A stretch of 64,000 nucleotides of DNA, from assembly GCA_025352375.1 (NCBI GenBank), contig JANXTL010000092.1:1-64000 (forward strand), in the 5' to 3' direction. Shown one piece after another: positions 24,568-33,726 of the stretch (positions are counted from its first letter, which is position 1; every line of letters begins with the position of its first letter). A model generated the notes under the pieces. It did no database searches and was not told the origin of the DNA. It saw only the letters and a program-made list of their open reading frames with translations. This stretch comes from Acetobacteraceae bacterium. Its GTDB lineage: Bacteria; Pseudomonadota; Alphaproteobacteria; Acetobacterales; Acetobacteraceae. The position numbers and the translations under genes were made by a program.

Positions 24568-25783
24568 TCAATCGGACGGCTTCTCGCATTTCCCGGTGTC
24601 CCAGAAACGCCGCCATTTCTGAATGCGGGCCTCGCGCTCCGACAATGAGATTGCCTCGACGCCGTTTCCTGTTTTCAGTTCCTCTGGAACCCCCGTGGAC
24701 CTGACTGCCGCCATCGCGATCAAACTGCCATTTACCCTACGCCGAATGTCGGAATTTTCCACGGCCAAAGCCGCGATCATGACGCAAGCGATGTCGCGGG
24801 TCCAATAGCCGTCGGCCCCGGCCCGCACTAAAATCGGCAGAATCTGGTCGACGCGGTCCATCGGAAGGCTGGGATCCCGCAACAGCGGTCCGAGGGATTC
24901 CACCATATCTTTCGCCCGCTTTACATCCGCCGCGTCGTCAGTCTTCGCACGCAGCAACTCCGCGATGTGCTCCCGGGCACGATACTGATCTGCCGCGGTC
25001 GCGTTCGCCTTGCCAACTCGCCATAAGATATAGACCGGCCGCAGGTATTCTTTCGCGTAGATGCCACCACCGAGCATCAGAACGATCGCGGCAATCACGA
25101 ATTTGGCCGCATGTTGGGCCAGCCACCGCCATGCCACTTGCCTTTTATTCAGTCGCCGATGTTGTTTTCCGACGTGATCGACAAGCGCGGGAAATGGCAT
25201 CATGAAGCCATAAAGACGGCGAATCTCGGTTTCTCTGTCCAGGTGGCGACCCGTGGAGGCCGGTTCCGATTGAACCGAGGCCAATACCGCCCTGACGCCT
25301 TCCTGGTCCGGAACATGCGACTGAGCATAGTCCTTGAATTTTTGATACTTGGCGTCAGTGCTCGCTATATCGGCGATGATACTATCCTCGTCCGACCTCC
25401 GCCGTCGATCGATAGTCTCACGCACCTTCACGACCACTGAGTCGGCATATGTTTGAAATGGGGTCCAAAATCCGGACAAATCGCTTCCGGCACGGATGGA
25501 ATCGCTCTTTCCCGCGATAATGCTCTTGTATCCGAACCCGACAAAAACCGCCGCAAACATGCTGGTGTCGTTGAGCGCCCCCCCGGTCGAGCAGCCAAAA
25601 GAGACCCATTGGCACGCATGTGTACAGCAGAGCCAGGACATAGGTCCGAAGGATCGACCAAATACCCGGGATGTCCGCCAGTTGTGCCGAGATTTGCTGG
25701 ACGGCTACCCAGGCGCCGACCAGAAACACAATCCCGTAGCACCAGAATGCCGGGAAATCCGGCGAGATACCCATTTCGAACAT
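24568..25783 (-). pseudogene. membrane protein gene split by a G7 run
   Basis: Two frames abut at a run of seven G (minus strand; seven C at 25577-25583). The first, from ATG 25783, encodes two membrane helices (FWCYGIVFLVGAWVAVQQI, YVLALLYTCVPMGLFWLLDR). The second continues sensibly as GALNDTSMFAAVFVGFGYKSIIAGKSDS, with another helix (FVIAAIVLMLGGGIYA) and a soluble C-terminus. Removing one G rejoins them into a protein of about 405 residues. The cause may be a sequencing slip, a true frameshift or phase variation. The family is not recognised. Confidence 0.7.
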
Positions 25784-25801
25784 CGAATATCCGCCGACCG
25801 T

Positions 25802-26077
25802 CTACCAGGCCGTCAGCTCACGCAGCCGTCTTTCGCGCGACGGTGGCGTCGTAAACGTCGCGAATAATACGGTGTCAGCGGTCAATTCCGCTCCCAGACC
25901 ACTCGCATCGATCAGGCGGTACTTCAACAATTGCTTTATTGGTTCGACAAGATCTTGCGGTGTTTTGAAACTCTCATAGCGCAGCAGTTCCCCACCTCGC
26001 ACCAGCTTGCGATCAAGTACGGCTCGGAGCACGGTCTGCGCCTCGGGGGACAGACTGATTATCGGGCTTTCGGACAT
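25802..26077 (-). CDS. small hypothetical protein upstream of split membrane gene
   Basis: 91 residues: a short helical protein (LSPEAQTVLRAVLDRKLVRGGELLRYESFKTPQDLVEPIKQLLKYRLIDASG) resembling a winged-helix-like or helical adaptor. It has no membrane segment and lies 18 bp before the split membrane-protein gene, so the two probably form one operon. The family is not recognised. Confidence 0.6.
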   Translation of the reverse strand: MSESPIISLSPEAQTVLRAVLDRKLVRGGELLRYESFKTPQDLVEPIKQLLKYRLIDASGLGAELTADTVLFATFTTPPSRERRLRELTAW

Positions 26078-26119
26078 CGCAATACCCTTGGTCAGTGTTC
26101 TGAACGCTCACTATGCTAA

Positions 26120-26154
26120 GGCGATAGCACGTTCAACAGCAACGTGCTATCGCC
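26120..26154 (-). terminator. 14-bp stem hairpin after tartrate dehydrogenase gene
   Basis: Perfect inverted repeat GGCGATAGCACGTT/AACGTGCTATCGCC with a 7-nt loop, eight bases past the stop of the minus-strand dehydrogenase gene (26162) and before the small ORF at 26077. It is a convincing intrinsic terminator stem, though the T tract is weak. Confidence 0.75.
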
Positions 26155-26161
26155 GCAGTCA

Positions 26162-27232
26162 TCACCCCCGCGCCACCACCTGCGCGATCGCCGTGCCCAC
26201 ATCCTGCGTGCCGGCCTGGCCACCCATGTCGCGGGTTTTCGGGCCGTCTTCCCGCAGCAGTTGCTCAATCGCGGCGACGATGGCGTTGCCGGCCTCGTTC
26301 TCCCCGAGATGGTTCAGCATCAGCGCCGCCGACCAGATCTGCCCGATCGGGTTGGCGATGAATCGCCCCGCGATATCGGGCGCCGATCCGTGGACTGGCT
26401 CGAACATAGACGGAAAAATCCGCTCCGGGTTGATGTTGGCACTGGCGGCAATACCGATGGAGCCGGCCAATGCCGGACCCAGATCCGAGAGAATATCGCC
26501 GAACAGGTTGGAACCGACCACGACGTCGAACCAATCGGGGTGCTGCACGAAATGGGCGCACAAGATGTCGATGTGATACTGGTCGGTGCGGATGGACGGG
26601 TAGTTCTTCGCCATTTCGGCGAATCGCTCATCCCAGTACGGCATGGTGTGGATGATGCCGTTCGACTTGGTCGCGGATGTGACGTGCTTCTTGTCGCGGG
26701 TCATCGCCAGCTCGAAGGCGTATTTCATGATCCGGTCGGTGCCCTTGCGGGTCAGGATGCTCTGCTGGGAGACGAATTCGCGGTCGGTGCCCTCGAACAT
26801 GCGCCCGCCGACGGACGAATACTCGCCCTCGGTGTTTTCCCGCACGACGTAGAAGTCGATGTCCTTCTCGGTGCGGTTGGCCAGCGGGGTGTAAACGCCC
26901 GGCATCAGCTTGCAGGGGCGCACGTTGGCATACTGGTCGAAGCCGCGGCGGATGGGGATCAGCAGGCCCCAGAGCGAGATATGGTCGGGAACGCCCGGCC
27001 AGCCGACCGCACCCAGCAAGATCGAGTCGGATTTCGCCAACTGGGCCATGCCGTCCTTGGGCATGAACTCCCCGGTTTCCTTGTAGGTCTCGCAGGACCA
27101 GTCGTAGTGCGTCAGCTCCAGGTCGAAGCCGAACTTGCGCGCGGCGGCGTCGAGCACCTTCAGCGACTCCGGCACGGTTTCCTTGCCGATACCGTCGCCG
27201 GGCAGTACGGCGATCTTATGTTTGCGGGTCAT
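26162..27232 (-). CDS. tartrate dehydrogenase / D-malate dehydrogenase family
   Basis: Start at ATG 27232 (MTRKHKIAVLPGDGIGKETV) gives 356 residues, the usual length of TtuC/DmlA enzymes; the track start is 54 codons too early. It shows the IDH/IPMDH beta-decarboxylating dehydrogenase fold: LLGAVGWPGVPDHISLWGLLIPIRR, RENTEGEYSSVGGR, and the metal/NAD region SNLFGDILSDLGPALAGSIGIAASANI with EPVHGSAPDIAG. It oxidises D-malate or tartrate with NAD. It is divergent from pyrE. Confidence 0.92.
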   Translation of the reverse strand: MTRKHKIAVLPGDGIGKETVPESLKVLDAAARKFGFDLELTHYDWSCETYKETGEFMPKDGMAQLAKSDSILLGAVGWPGVPDHISLWGLLIPIRRGFDQYANVRPCKLMPGVYTPLANRTEKDIDFYVVRENTEGEYSSVGGRMFEGTDREFVSQQSILTRKGTDRIMKYAFELAMTRDKKHVTSATKSNGIIHTMPYWDERFAEMAKNYPSIRTDQYHIDILCAHFVQHPDWFDVVVGSNLFGDILSDLGPALAGSIGIAASANINPERIFPSMFEPVHGSAPDIAGRFIANPIGQIWSAALMLNHLGENEAGNAIVAAIEQLLREDGPKTRDMGGQAGTQDVGTAIAQVVARG

Positions 27233-27296
27233 ATGGGGTGGTTCCTGGGCCAGTCGTCCGTTATCAATAGCCCATTGGATAAAGGACTCACCCCAA

Positions 27297-28037
27297 ATGG
27301 CCAAGCCCGCCCGCGCCGCATCCCCTACGACGGAATGGGATCGCGACGCCGCCCTGACCGCCGCACGCATCCTGCTCGAGATCAAAGCCGTCAATTTCCG
27401 CCCGGAGGAGCCTTACACCTTCACCGCAGGCTGGAAATCGCCGGTCTATATCGATTGCCGCCGCATCATCTATTTCCCCCGCGCTCGGGCTAAAATCTGC
27501 GATTTGGCGGTGGAGAAGATCGACCGGCACGTCGGCTATGAGAACATCGAGGCCGTGGCGGGCGGCGAAACCGCCGGCATCCCCTTCGCCGCATGGATCG
27601 CCGATCGCATGTCCGCGCCGATGGCCTACGTCCGCAAGAAGCCTAAGGGCTTCGGCCAGAACGCGCTGATCGAGGGTGACGTCCCTGTCGGCAAGCGCAC
27701 CCTGCTGGTGGAAGATTTGACCACCGACGGCGGTTCCAAGATCAAGTTCGCGAATGCGCTGCGCGACGCCGGTGCGATCTGCAACCACACCTTCGTGGTG
27801 TTCTTTTACGGCGTGTTCCCCGGCGCGTTCGAGAAGCTGGCGGAGATGGATATCTCCCTGCACAGTCTATGCACGTGGTGGGACGTGCTGGAAGCCTGCA
27901 AGGACCGGCCGTATTTTTCCGACGCGGCCATGTCGGAAGTTCGCCGATTCCTGGAAAACCCGGTCGCCTGGTCCGCCGCGCATGGCGGCGTCGCATCGGC
28001 CGAGGAAGCCGCGGCGCGGCGTGCCGCCTCGGAATAG
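27297..28037 (+). CDS. pyrE: orotate phosphoribosyltransferase
   Basis: Start ATG 27297 gives 246 residues, with AAAGGA upstream. It contains FTAGWKSPVYIDCRRIIYFPRAR, GGETAGIPFAAWIADRM, YVRKKPKGFGQNALIEG (catalytic Lys region) and the PRPP-binding LLVEDLTTDGGSKIKFANAL. It converts orotate and PRPP to OMP in pyrimidine synthesis. The alphaproteobacterial type has a longer C-terminus, as here. It is followed after 9 bp by a TTC38-like gene. Confidence 0.96.
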   Translation: MAKPARAASPTTEWDRDAALTAARILLEIKAVNFRPEEPYTFTAGWKSPVYIDCRRIIYFPRARAKICDLAVEKIDRHVGYENIEAVAGGETAGIPFAAWIADRMSAPMAYVRKKPKGFGQNALIEGDVPVGKRTLLVEDLTTDGGSKIKFANALRDAGAICNHTFVVFFYGVFPGAFEKLAEMDISLHSLCTWWDVLEACKDRPYFSDAAMSEVRRFLENPVAWSAAHGGVASAEEAAARRAASE

Positions 28038-28046
28038 GAGGGAACA

Positions 28047-29381
28047 ATGCTGAAGGACGCTCAGGGACACGCACTCACAGGTGCCACGCCGGAGGCGGTT
28101 CAGCATTACGACACGGCCATCGCCGCGTACAACCAAGCCTATGGCGACGCCATGGGTGGGTTCAACGCGGCGATCGCCGCGGCCCCCGAATTCGTCATGC
28201 CGCGTTTGGCGAAGGGCTGGCTGCTTTCCCAATCCCGCGACCCCTCTATCGTTCCGAAGGCTCATGACGCGCTGCACGCCGCTGTTGCGCTGCCGATGAA
28301 CGAGCGCGAACAAGGCCACGCCGCCGCATTGGCCAAAGCGGTCGAGGGCGCACGCTTTAGCGCCGTCGGACTGCTCGACCGGCACCTCATGCGCTTCCCC
28401 TTCGACACCTTGGCGCATCAGATCGCGCTGTTGTCCGACCTAGCGCTGGGACGGTCCCGCTGGATGCGGGATCGGCTGGGCCGCGCGATGCCGCTGTGGT
28501 CGAAGGACATCCCGGGCCATGCGCCGATGCAGACCTTCCACGCCTTCGGGTTGGAGGAAAACGGCCACTACGCCTGGGCCGAAGACCTGGCCCGCATGGC
28601 GTCCGAAACCATCCCCAACAGCTATTTCGTGCATCACACCGTCACCCACGTCATGGAGATGACCGGCCGCCCAGAAGACGGCGTCGGTTGGATGGCGGCG
28701 CGCGAGCCGCTATGGGCCAGCGGCGCGCATCCCAATCGCGATCATATCTGGTGGCATAAGGCGCTGTATCACCTCGATCTCGGCCAGCACGAGGCTGCGT
28801 TAGCAATTTACGACGGGCCGTTTTTGGCGTCGGAGAAGGCGCTGGCTATCAGCCTGACGCATGCCTCGGCGCTGCTGTGGCGGTTGGACACGCTGGGCGT
28901 CGACGTCGCGAATCGCTGGCAGGCATTGCTGAAACGTTGGGACGGGCACGCGGACGGGCGGTGCCTGGCCTTCGCCGATCTGCACGCGATCATGGCCGAG
29001 CTGCGATCGGGACAGGAAGCGGCAGCAGAACGCCGGCTCGGCGCGATGCGCGAGGCCGCGGCCGGCACCGATGAGGGCGCGCCGGTCTACCGCGACGCGG
29101 GCGTGCCCTTCGCCGAGGGGCTGATCGCCTTCCATCGCGGCCAATACGGCGTGGCTCTCGAGCACATGCTTCCGACGCGCTTCGCGATCTGGCAGGTCGG
29201 CGGCAGCCACGCGCAGCGCGACGTGTTCGACTGGACGATCGCCGAGGCCGCTGTGCGGTCTGGCGTACGCGACGTCGCTGTGTCCCTCGCGAACGAGCGG
29301 CTGACATTAAAGCCACGCAGCCATATCAACCGCCGTTTCGCTCAGAAGGCCGAGGCGATCACATCTGCACCTGCTGAATAG
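28047..29381 (+). CDS. TTC38-like tetratricopeptide-repeat protein
   Basis: 444 residues of helical repeats resembling the TTC38 family: YDTAIAAYNQAYGDAMGGFNAAIAAAPEFVMPRLAKGWLL, DTLAHQIALLSDLALGRSRWMRDRLGRAMPLW, FALEENGHYAWAED-like and HHTVTHVMEMTGRPEDGVGWM. The family has no known biochemical role in bacteria. An AGGAGG site precedes the ATG. It follows pyrE closely and overlaps motA on the other strand by 23 bp at the 3' ends. Confidence 0.85.
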   Translation: MLKDAQGHALTGATPEAVQHYDTAIAAYNQAYGDAMGGFNAAIAAAPEFVMPRLAKGWLLSQSRDPSIVPKAHDALHAAVALPMNEREQGHAAALAKAVEGARFSAVGLLDRHLMRFPFDTLAHQIALLSDLALGRSRWMRDRLGRAMPLWSKDIPGHAPMQTFHAFGLEENGHYAWAEDLARMASETIPNSYFVHHTVTHVMEMTGRPEDGVGWMAAREPLWASGAHPNRDHIWWHKALYHLDLGQHEAALAIYDGPFLASEKALAISLTHASALLWRLDTLGVDVANRWQALLKRWDGHADGRCLAFADLHAIMAELRSGQEAAAERRLGAMREAAAGTDEGAPVYRDAGVPFAEGLIAFHRGQYGVALEHMLPTRFAIWQVGGSHAQRDVFDWTIAEAAVRSGVRDVAVSLANERLTLKPRSHINRRFAQKAEAITSAPAE

Positions 29382-30222
29382 CCTCCTCCATATCGGCGAA
29401 GCTTGGCATGTGTTGGTTCGGTACCATCTTGCGGCCGGACTCGACACTCACCTGCGGGGCGTTCCCATGCAGATGTGTCACGATCACCGCTCGTATGACC
29501 TCGGTGAATTTCGCTTCCTCCTCCACGACGCCTTTCAGCCGGCTCGCGAAGGGGGCGAACATCCCGTAAGCCAGCAAAATCCCCAGGAACGTGCCGGTTA
29601 GTGCCCCTCCGATCATCGCCCCCAGGACTGCCGGCGGCTGATCGATGTGCGACATGGTTTTGATCACCCCCAGCACGGCGGCGATGATACCCAATGCCGG
29701 CAGACCGTCAGCCATGGTCTGCAATGCATGCGCTGGGTGCATTTCCTCGTTCAACGTCTTCTTCAACTCCCGCGCCATCACGTCTTCGATCTGATTGGGA
29801 TCGTCGGCATTCATGCCGACCATACGCAGGTAGTCGCATATCAAGTCGCAAGCGTGTTGATTACCGACAATTTTGGGAAATTTCTGGAATGCCGAGCTTT
29901 CGGTCGGCTTCTCGATATGGGGCTCCAGCGCCATGTTGCCTTTAGTACTCGCGAGACGCACCAGGAAATACATCAAGCTGAGCAATTCGACATAGTCGCC
30001 CTTGTGGTACTTCGCCCCTTTAATAATCTTCCCGAATCCGCCGATGGTATGTTTCACGTCGTGCAACGAGTTCGACATTAGAAAGGTGCCGATCGCCGCG
30101 CCGCCGATCGTCCACATTTCGAAGGGCACCGCTTCGATCAGCGGCTCCATGCTGCCGCCAGATACAATGTAGCTGGCGAAAACACAGAAAAAGACGAAAA
30201 CAAGACCGCCGATGGTGGTCAT
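29359..30222 (-). CDS. motA: flagellar motor stator protein MotA
   Basis: 287 residues; the true start is ATG 30222 (MTTIGGLVFVFFCVFASYIV), not the track start in the motB frame. It has four membrane segments and the proton-channel region HPAHALQTMADGLPALGIIAAVLGVIKTM with the conserved Pro, plus FTEVIRAVIVTHLHG near the end. It forms the stator ring with MotB. Its start overlaps the motB stop (ATGA), so motB precedes motA, the reverse of the enteric order. Confidence 0.95.
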   Translation of the reverse strand: MTTIGGLVFVFFCVFASYIVSGGSMEPLIEAVPFEMWTIGGAAIGTFLMSNSLHDVKHTIGGFGKIIKGAKYHKGDYVELLSLMYFLVRLASTKGNMALEPHIEKPTESSAFQKFPKIVGNQHACDLICDYLRMVGMNADDPNQIEDVMARELKKTLNEEMHPAHALQTMADGLPALGIIAAVLGVIKTMSHIDQPPAVLGAMIGGALTGTFLGILLAYGMFAPFASRLKGVVEEEAKFTEVIRAVIVTHLHGNAPQVSVESGRKMVPNQHMPSFADMEEAIQQVQM

Positions 30223-31241
30223 GGGGCAGTCTTCCTTTCGCGCAGCACCAGAATCGCAATGCGCCGGTTTGCCGCGGCGAGCGGTTCGGCCGGCAGCAAC
30301 GGATCCTTGTCGGCATTGCCGGCCACCGAACGAAACCGCCCCTCGGGCAGCCCGCCCTCGACGAGCAGACGCCGGGTCGCGTTGGCCCGATCGGTCGACA
30401 ATTCCCAATTCGTGCGGCCGGGACCTGGAAACGGCGCGGCGTCGGTATGTCCGGCGATGGAGATTGCTTGCGGTAGTTTCAGAAGCACCGGGGCCACTTT
30501 TTGCAGCAGGAGGCGGGCCCGTTCGTTCGGTTCCGCCGAACCGGTGGCAAACATCGGCAGCTTCACCTCATCCATGATCTGGATGCGCAGCCCGTCCGGG
30601 GTCATGTCGATGGATAGTTGACGCGCGAGGTCCGCCAATGCCGGATCGGCCTTCACCGCCTCCCGGATTTGTCGAGCCGCGGCGTCGAATGCGGCTTTCT
30701 CCTGGCGCTCCTGCTCGGCTCGCAGTTCGGCTTCGGTCGGCTTTGGATCGCCAGCCCGTATTTCTACAACCGGGGGTGTGACGGGGTTCGGCGTAACCTC
30801 GGGGCCCAGTGGCGCCGAGGGGGGCGCGGAGGGGGGAGCCGAGGGGGGATTCGAGGCCGGCGTGCGCCGGGTTTCGAGCGTGATTTCGGTGGAATCTTCG
30901 TCGGACGGCGAGACCGGGGGGCGTTTGCCGGGCACGATTTCCACCGAACCCCGGTCGGATACCAGCGCACCTTCGTCGAACGCGGTATGGCCACCGAAGG
31001 GCTGGCCGGTGCCAGACGACGCATGGCTGAGCAAATTGTTGGGGCTGAAATAGTCTGCCAAACCCTTGCGCTGATCCTCGGTCGTGGCATTCAGCAGCCA
31101 CATCAGCAGGAAGAACGCCATCATGGCGGTCACGAAATCGGCGTAAGCCACCTTCCAGGCGCCACCGTGATGGCCACCTTCGATGATTTCCGTCTTCCGG
31201 ATGATGACCACGCCACCCTTTTTGTCACCGCCACGCGCCAT
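30219..31241 (-). CDS. motB: flagellar motor stator protein MotB
   Basis: ATG 31241 gives 340 residues. The single membrane helix with the proton-binding Asp reads AYADFVTAMMAFFLLMWLLNA. It is followed by a plug region, a Pro-rich linker with the repeat SAPPSAPPSAP encoded across three G6 runs, and a C-terminal OmpA-like peptidoglycan-binding domain (ISIAGHTDAAPFPGPGRTNWELSTDRANATRRLL). It anchors the stator to the cell wall. It is co-translated with motA. Confidence 0.95.
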   Translation of the reverse strand: MARGGDKKGGVVIIRKTEIIEGGHHGGAWKVAYADFVTAMMAFFLLMWLLNATTEDQRKGLADYFSPNNLLSHASSGTGQPFGGHTAFDEGALVSDRGSVEIVPGKRPPVSPSDEDSTEITLETRRTPASNPPSAPPSAPPSAPLGPEVTPNPVTPPVVEIRAGDPKPTEAELRAEQERQEKAAFDAAARQIREAVKADPALADLARQLSIDMTPDGLRIQIMDEVKLPMFATGSAEPNERARLLLQKVAPVLLKLPQAISIAGHTDAAPFPGPGRTNWELSTDRANATRRLLVEGGLPEGRFRSVAGNADKDPLLPAEPLAAANRRIAILVLRERKTAP

Positions 31242-31308
31242 GCCTGCCTCCGTTACCGGCGGCAGGATGACGCGTAATAGTTGACGAAAGGTTAACGCCG
31301 GGCAGGAT

Positions 31309-31455
31309 TTATTGGGCGGGGCGCTTTTTTCTGGCAGCATCTGCCTGTGGCAGCCCGGCCTCGGCGGCGCCGATCGGCACGCGGATGGTGACGAAGCTCC
31401 AGAGACCGGTCACAAATGCCGTTGCGGCGGGCATCGGTCCCCAGGTCGGATGCAT
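31309..31455 (-). CDS. possible 48-aa membrane peptide upstream of motB
   Basis: The gap between motB and fliK (31242-31641) has no certain gene. The only suggestive frame is this minus-strand segment, MHPTWGPMPAATAFVTGLWSFVTIRVP, which has one hydrophobic stretch and ends 67 bp before motB. It could extend upstream (CRACGFERRSRIALRRDAGPWEDERW). No ribosome site is evident. The rest of the gap must carry the divergent flagellar promoters; none was recognised. Confidence 0.25.
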   Translation of the reverse strand: MHPTWGPMPAATAFVTGLWSFVTIRVPIGAAEAGLPQADAARKKRPAQ

Positions 31456-31641
31456 CCACCGCTCATCCTCCCACGGGCCGGCATCCCGTCGTAGTGCGAT
31501 ACGGGATCGCCGCTCGAACCCGCAAGCGCGGCACTTGCTGCCGAGCGGCGCGATGTGCCGGGTGGCTCGTATGGCGTTGCGCCGTGATAGGCCGCCGATT
31601 TTATGGCCCGAACCTTGCGTTGCGCGACGCGGAGGGCCGAG

Positions 31642-32703
31642 ATGCCGACGCCAGATCTGATCGCCGCGCCGAACCCGACGACCGCCGCGCGCGGTCCGGC
31701 TCCGCTTGTGCAGCCTGACGGCGGCGTGCCGCAAGGCTTCGAGGCTCTGCTGACGGCGCTGCTGCCGGTTGCCTCGTCGGTGGCCGATACACCACCCCAG
31801 GCAGCGCCGGACATTCGAACCGATGAGGCTACGAAAGCACCGAAGCCATCGTCCGGCAAGATGGACATCGGCCGTACGTCGAAGATCCGGTCGCTCCTGC
31901 CCAGCCAAACGCCCGTGACCGAACCGAAACCACCCGCGCTGGACACGCCGTTACCGGTCATTCTCCCGATCCCACCAATGATGCCCGCCGTTCAATCGTC
32001 GCTTGCCGATGCCTCGCCGCCTGGCATACCGGCGGAGGCTGCGCCTCTTGTTATCTCCCAGTCCGCCCCGCCCCATGTGAGCGGACCGTCCGAAGCAGCA
32101 AAGAGGCGAGACCTGCCAACGCCGGATCGTGCACCCTTGCAAGTCGATTTCGCGCCAGTGGTGAGTCTACCGACAAGCGCTCCCGTACTGACCCCGGCAC
32201 CGGCCAAACCGGCTTCGCCCAACACCGCCGCACCGCCCGTTGAGCAACTCGCTCCGGTCCTCCTCTCGGTCGCCCACACGCCGCCCGGCACCACGCACCT
32301 GACCCTCCAGTTGCGGCCCGATGCCCTCGGCGACTTGCATATCGCGATCGACCGCGCGCCGGGTGCTCCGACCCAAATCCGCATCGAAGCAACGCGGCCG
32401 GAGACGCTGGCCTTGCTCCAACGCGATACGACGCAGTTGCTGCATGCGCTGGATCGCGCCGGTGTCGCACGTGATTCGATGGTCGTGACATTCCACGCAG
32501 CGCCTGCCGTCGCGCCCATCCCCTCAACACAGGATAGCGGCCAGACGTCCACGCAATTCATGGGAACCGGCCAGCATCAGCAGGGTTTTGGCGAAGGACG
32601 GGCCAGGCAGGGGACACGTCCCTTTACCGAGGCCGCGATGGCCACCGACGTCCCGCCACCCAACGACAGATCGGCCCGATCTGGAATCAACATCACTGCC
32701 TGA
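31642..32703 (+). CDS. fliK: flagellar hook-length control protein FliK
   Basis: 353 residues from ATG 31642. The long N-terminal part is low-complexity, rich in Pro, Ala and Thr. The C-terminal hook-length domain is recognisable: THLTLQLRPDALGDLHIAIDRAPGAPTQIRIEATRPETLALLQRDTTQLLHALDRAGV (LxPxxLGxLxVxI). It acts as the molecular ruler and switches export substrate specificity. It is directly followed by flgD, the normal partner. Confidence 0.85.
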   Translation: MPTPDLIAAPNPTTAARGPAPLVQPDGGVPQGFEALLTALLPVASSVADTPPQAAPDIRTDEATKAPKPSSGKMDIGRTSKIRSLLPSQTPVTEPKPPALDTPLPVILPIPPMMPAVQSSLADASPPGIPAEAAPLVISQSAPPHVSGPSEAAKRRDLPTPDRAPLQVDFAPVVSLPTSAPVLTPAPAKPASPNTAAPPVEQLAPVLLSVAHTPPGTTHLTLQLRPDALGDLHIAIDRAPGAPTQIRIEATRPETLALLQRDTTQLLHALDRAGVARDSMVVTFHAAPAVAPIPSTQDSGQTSTQFMGTGQHQQGFGEGRARQGTRPFTEAAMATDVPPPNDRSARSGINITA

Positions 32704-32717
32704 AGGAAAACCAAACC

Positions 32718-33371
32718 ATGACCATTCCCGCGGTTACCGCACAGACGACTCCCCCGGCCAGCGCCACCGATCCCCTGAAGTCGCTGACGTCCAACATGAA
32801 CGATTTCCTGAAGCTGCTGATGACCCAGCTGCGGAATCAGGATCCCACCACCCCCATGGACACAGGCCAGTTCACCGCGCAATTGGTGCAGTTCGCAAGC
32901 GTCGAGCAGCAGGTGAATATCAATACCGGCGTGCAATCGCTGATCCAGCTCGCGCAGTCCAACAACGTGCTGCAAGCGTCGGCGCTGATCGGCAAGACGG
33001 TGACCGCGACTGCCAACCAGATTTCGCTCCAGAAAGGCACCGGCAATATTCAATTCCATACGCCGGCCGCGGAACCGGTCACGGTCACGGTCGCCGACAG
33101 CACCGGCGCGACCGTTTCACAGGCAGCTCTCACCAGCAACGCGGGACAGAACACATGGACCTGGAACGGCAAGGACGGCAGCGGCCAGCAACGACCGGAT
33201 GGCGCTTACACGGTCACCGTCTTGGGCGGCACGGCCGGCACCACGCCCGCGCCGATCCCCTTCACCGTCAGCGGCATTGCCTCCGGTGTGACGACACAGA
33301 ACAACATCGAACTGGTACGATTGGGGCAGCTGACCGTGCCGGTCAGCGCGATTCAGTCGGTTGCAAACTGA
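32718..33371 (+). CDS. flgD: flagellar hook assembly protein FlgD
   Basis: 217 residues. The N-terminal hook-cap signature is SNMNDFLKLLMTQLRNQDPTTPMDTGQFTAQLVQFASVEQQVNINTGV. The C-terminal beta domain has the FlgD Ig-like motif NTWTWNGKDGSGQQRPDGAYTV. It caps the growing hook. It starts 14 bp after fliK. Its last 19 bp overlap the truncated glycosyltransferase gene on the other strand. Confidence 0.95.
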   Translation: MTIPAVTAQTTPPASATDPLKSLTSNMNDFLKLLMTQLRNQDPTTPMDTGQFTAQLVQFASVEQQVNINTGVQSLIQLAQSNNVLQASALIGKTVTATANQISLQKGTGNIQFHTPAAEPVTVTVADSTGATVSQAALTSNAGQNTWTWNGKDGSGQQRPDGAYTVTVLGGTAGTTPAPIPFTVSGIASGVTTQNNIELVRLGQLTVPVSAIQSVAN

Positions 33372-33682
33372 TCCGCCGGCGGATAAAAGAACGCCGTATA
33401 ATTCAGCGGCGCGCCGCCGAACGCCGCTCGCTGCGCCGCGAAATGAACCGCGACGTCGTAAACCTTGGCTGGATGACCGGACAGCGCGATCCCAGACGCC
33501 GTCCAAAACGATATAAAATCCGTCCCGATCGGACGATTGTCGAAGGCCAGTCCACCATGCGCGCCAACGACGACGACGACCGCCGCCAACACCTGAGCAG
33601 CCAGCAATATGTTACGGTAGGCACGCGAACGTGCCGGCCTGAGCCAAATTGCGTCGCGCAGGATCGAGAACTGGAGGCGCAT
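33353..33682 (-). pseudogene. truncated GT87 (DUF2029) membrane glycosyltransferase
   Basis: From ATG 33682 the frame gives RNILLAAQVLAAVVVVVGAHGGLAFDNRPIGTDFISFWTASGIALSGHPAKVYD...LNYTAFFYPP, the N-terminal helix and catalytic loop of GT-C family 87. It then breaks off (ADQFATD-stop) inside the 3' end of flgD, where a full protein would continue FLL with about ten more helices. It is a 5' fragment of roughly 110 residues left by a deletion or rearrangement. Confidence 0.75.
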
Positions 33683-33726
33683 GAGGATGCGGGTATCCCC
33701 AGTTCCCGAGTCAGGTCGAGCCCCTT

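Noticed and set aside
23216-24622. 468-aa plus-strand ORF opposite the sugar-binding protein
   Set aside because: Long open antisense frame typical of high GC codon bias; the minus strand has a clear binding protein.
26144-27493. 449-aa plus-strand ORF opposite the tartrate dehydrogenase
   Set aside because: Antisense shadow; its end is the real pyrE region in another frame.
30800-30860. three G6 runs in motB as phase-variation sites
   Set aside because: The frame is intact and the runs encode an ordinary Pro-rich linker repeat; no evidence of slippage.
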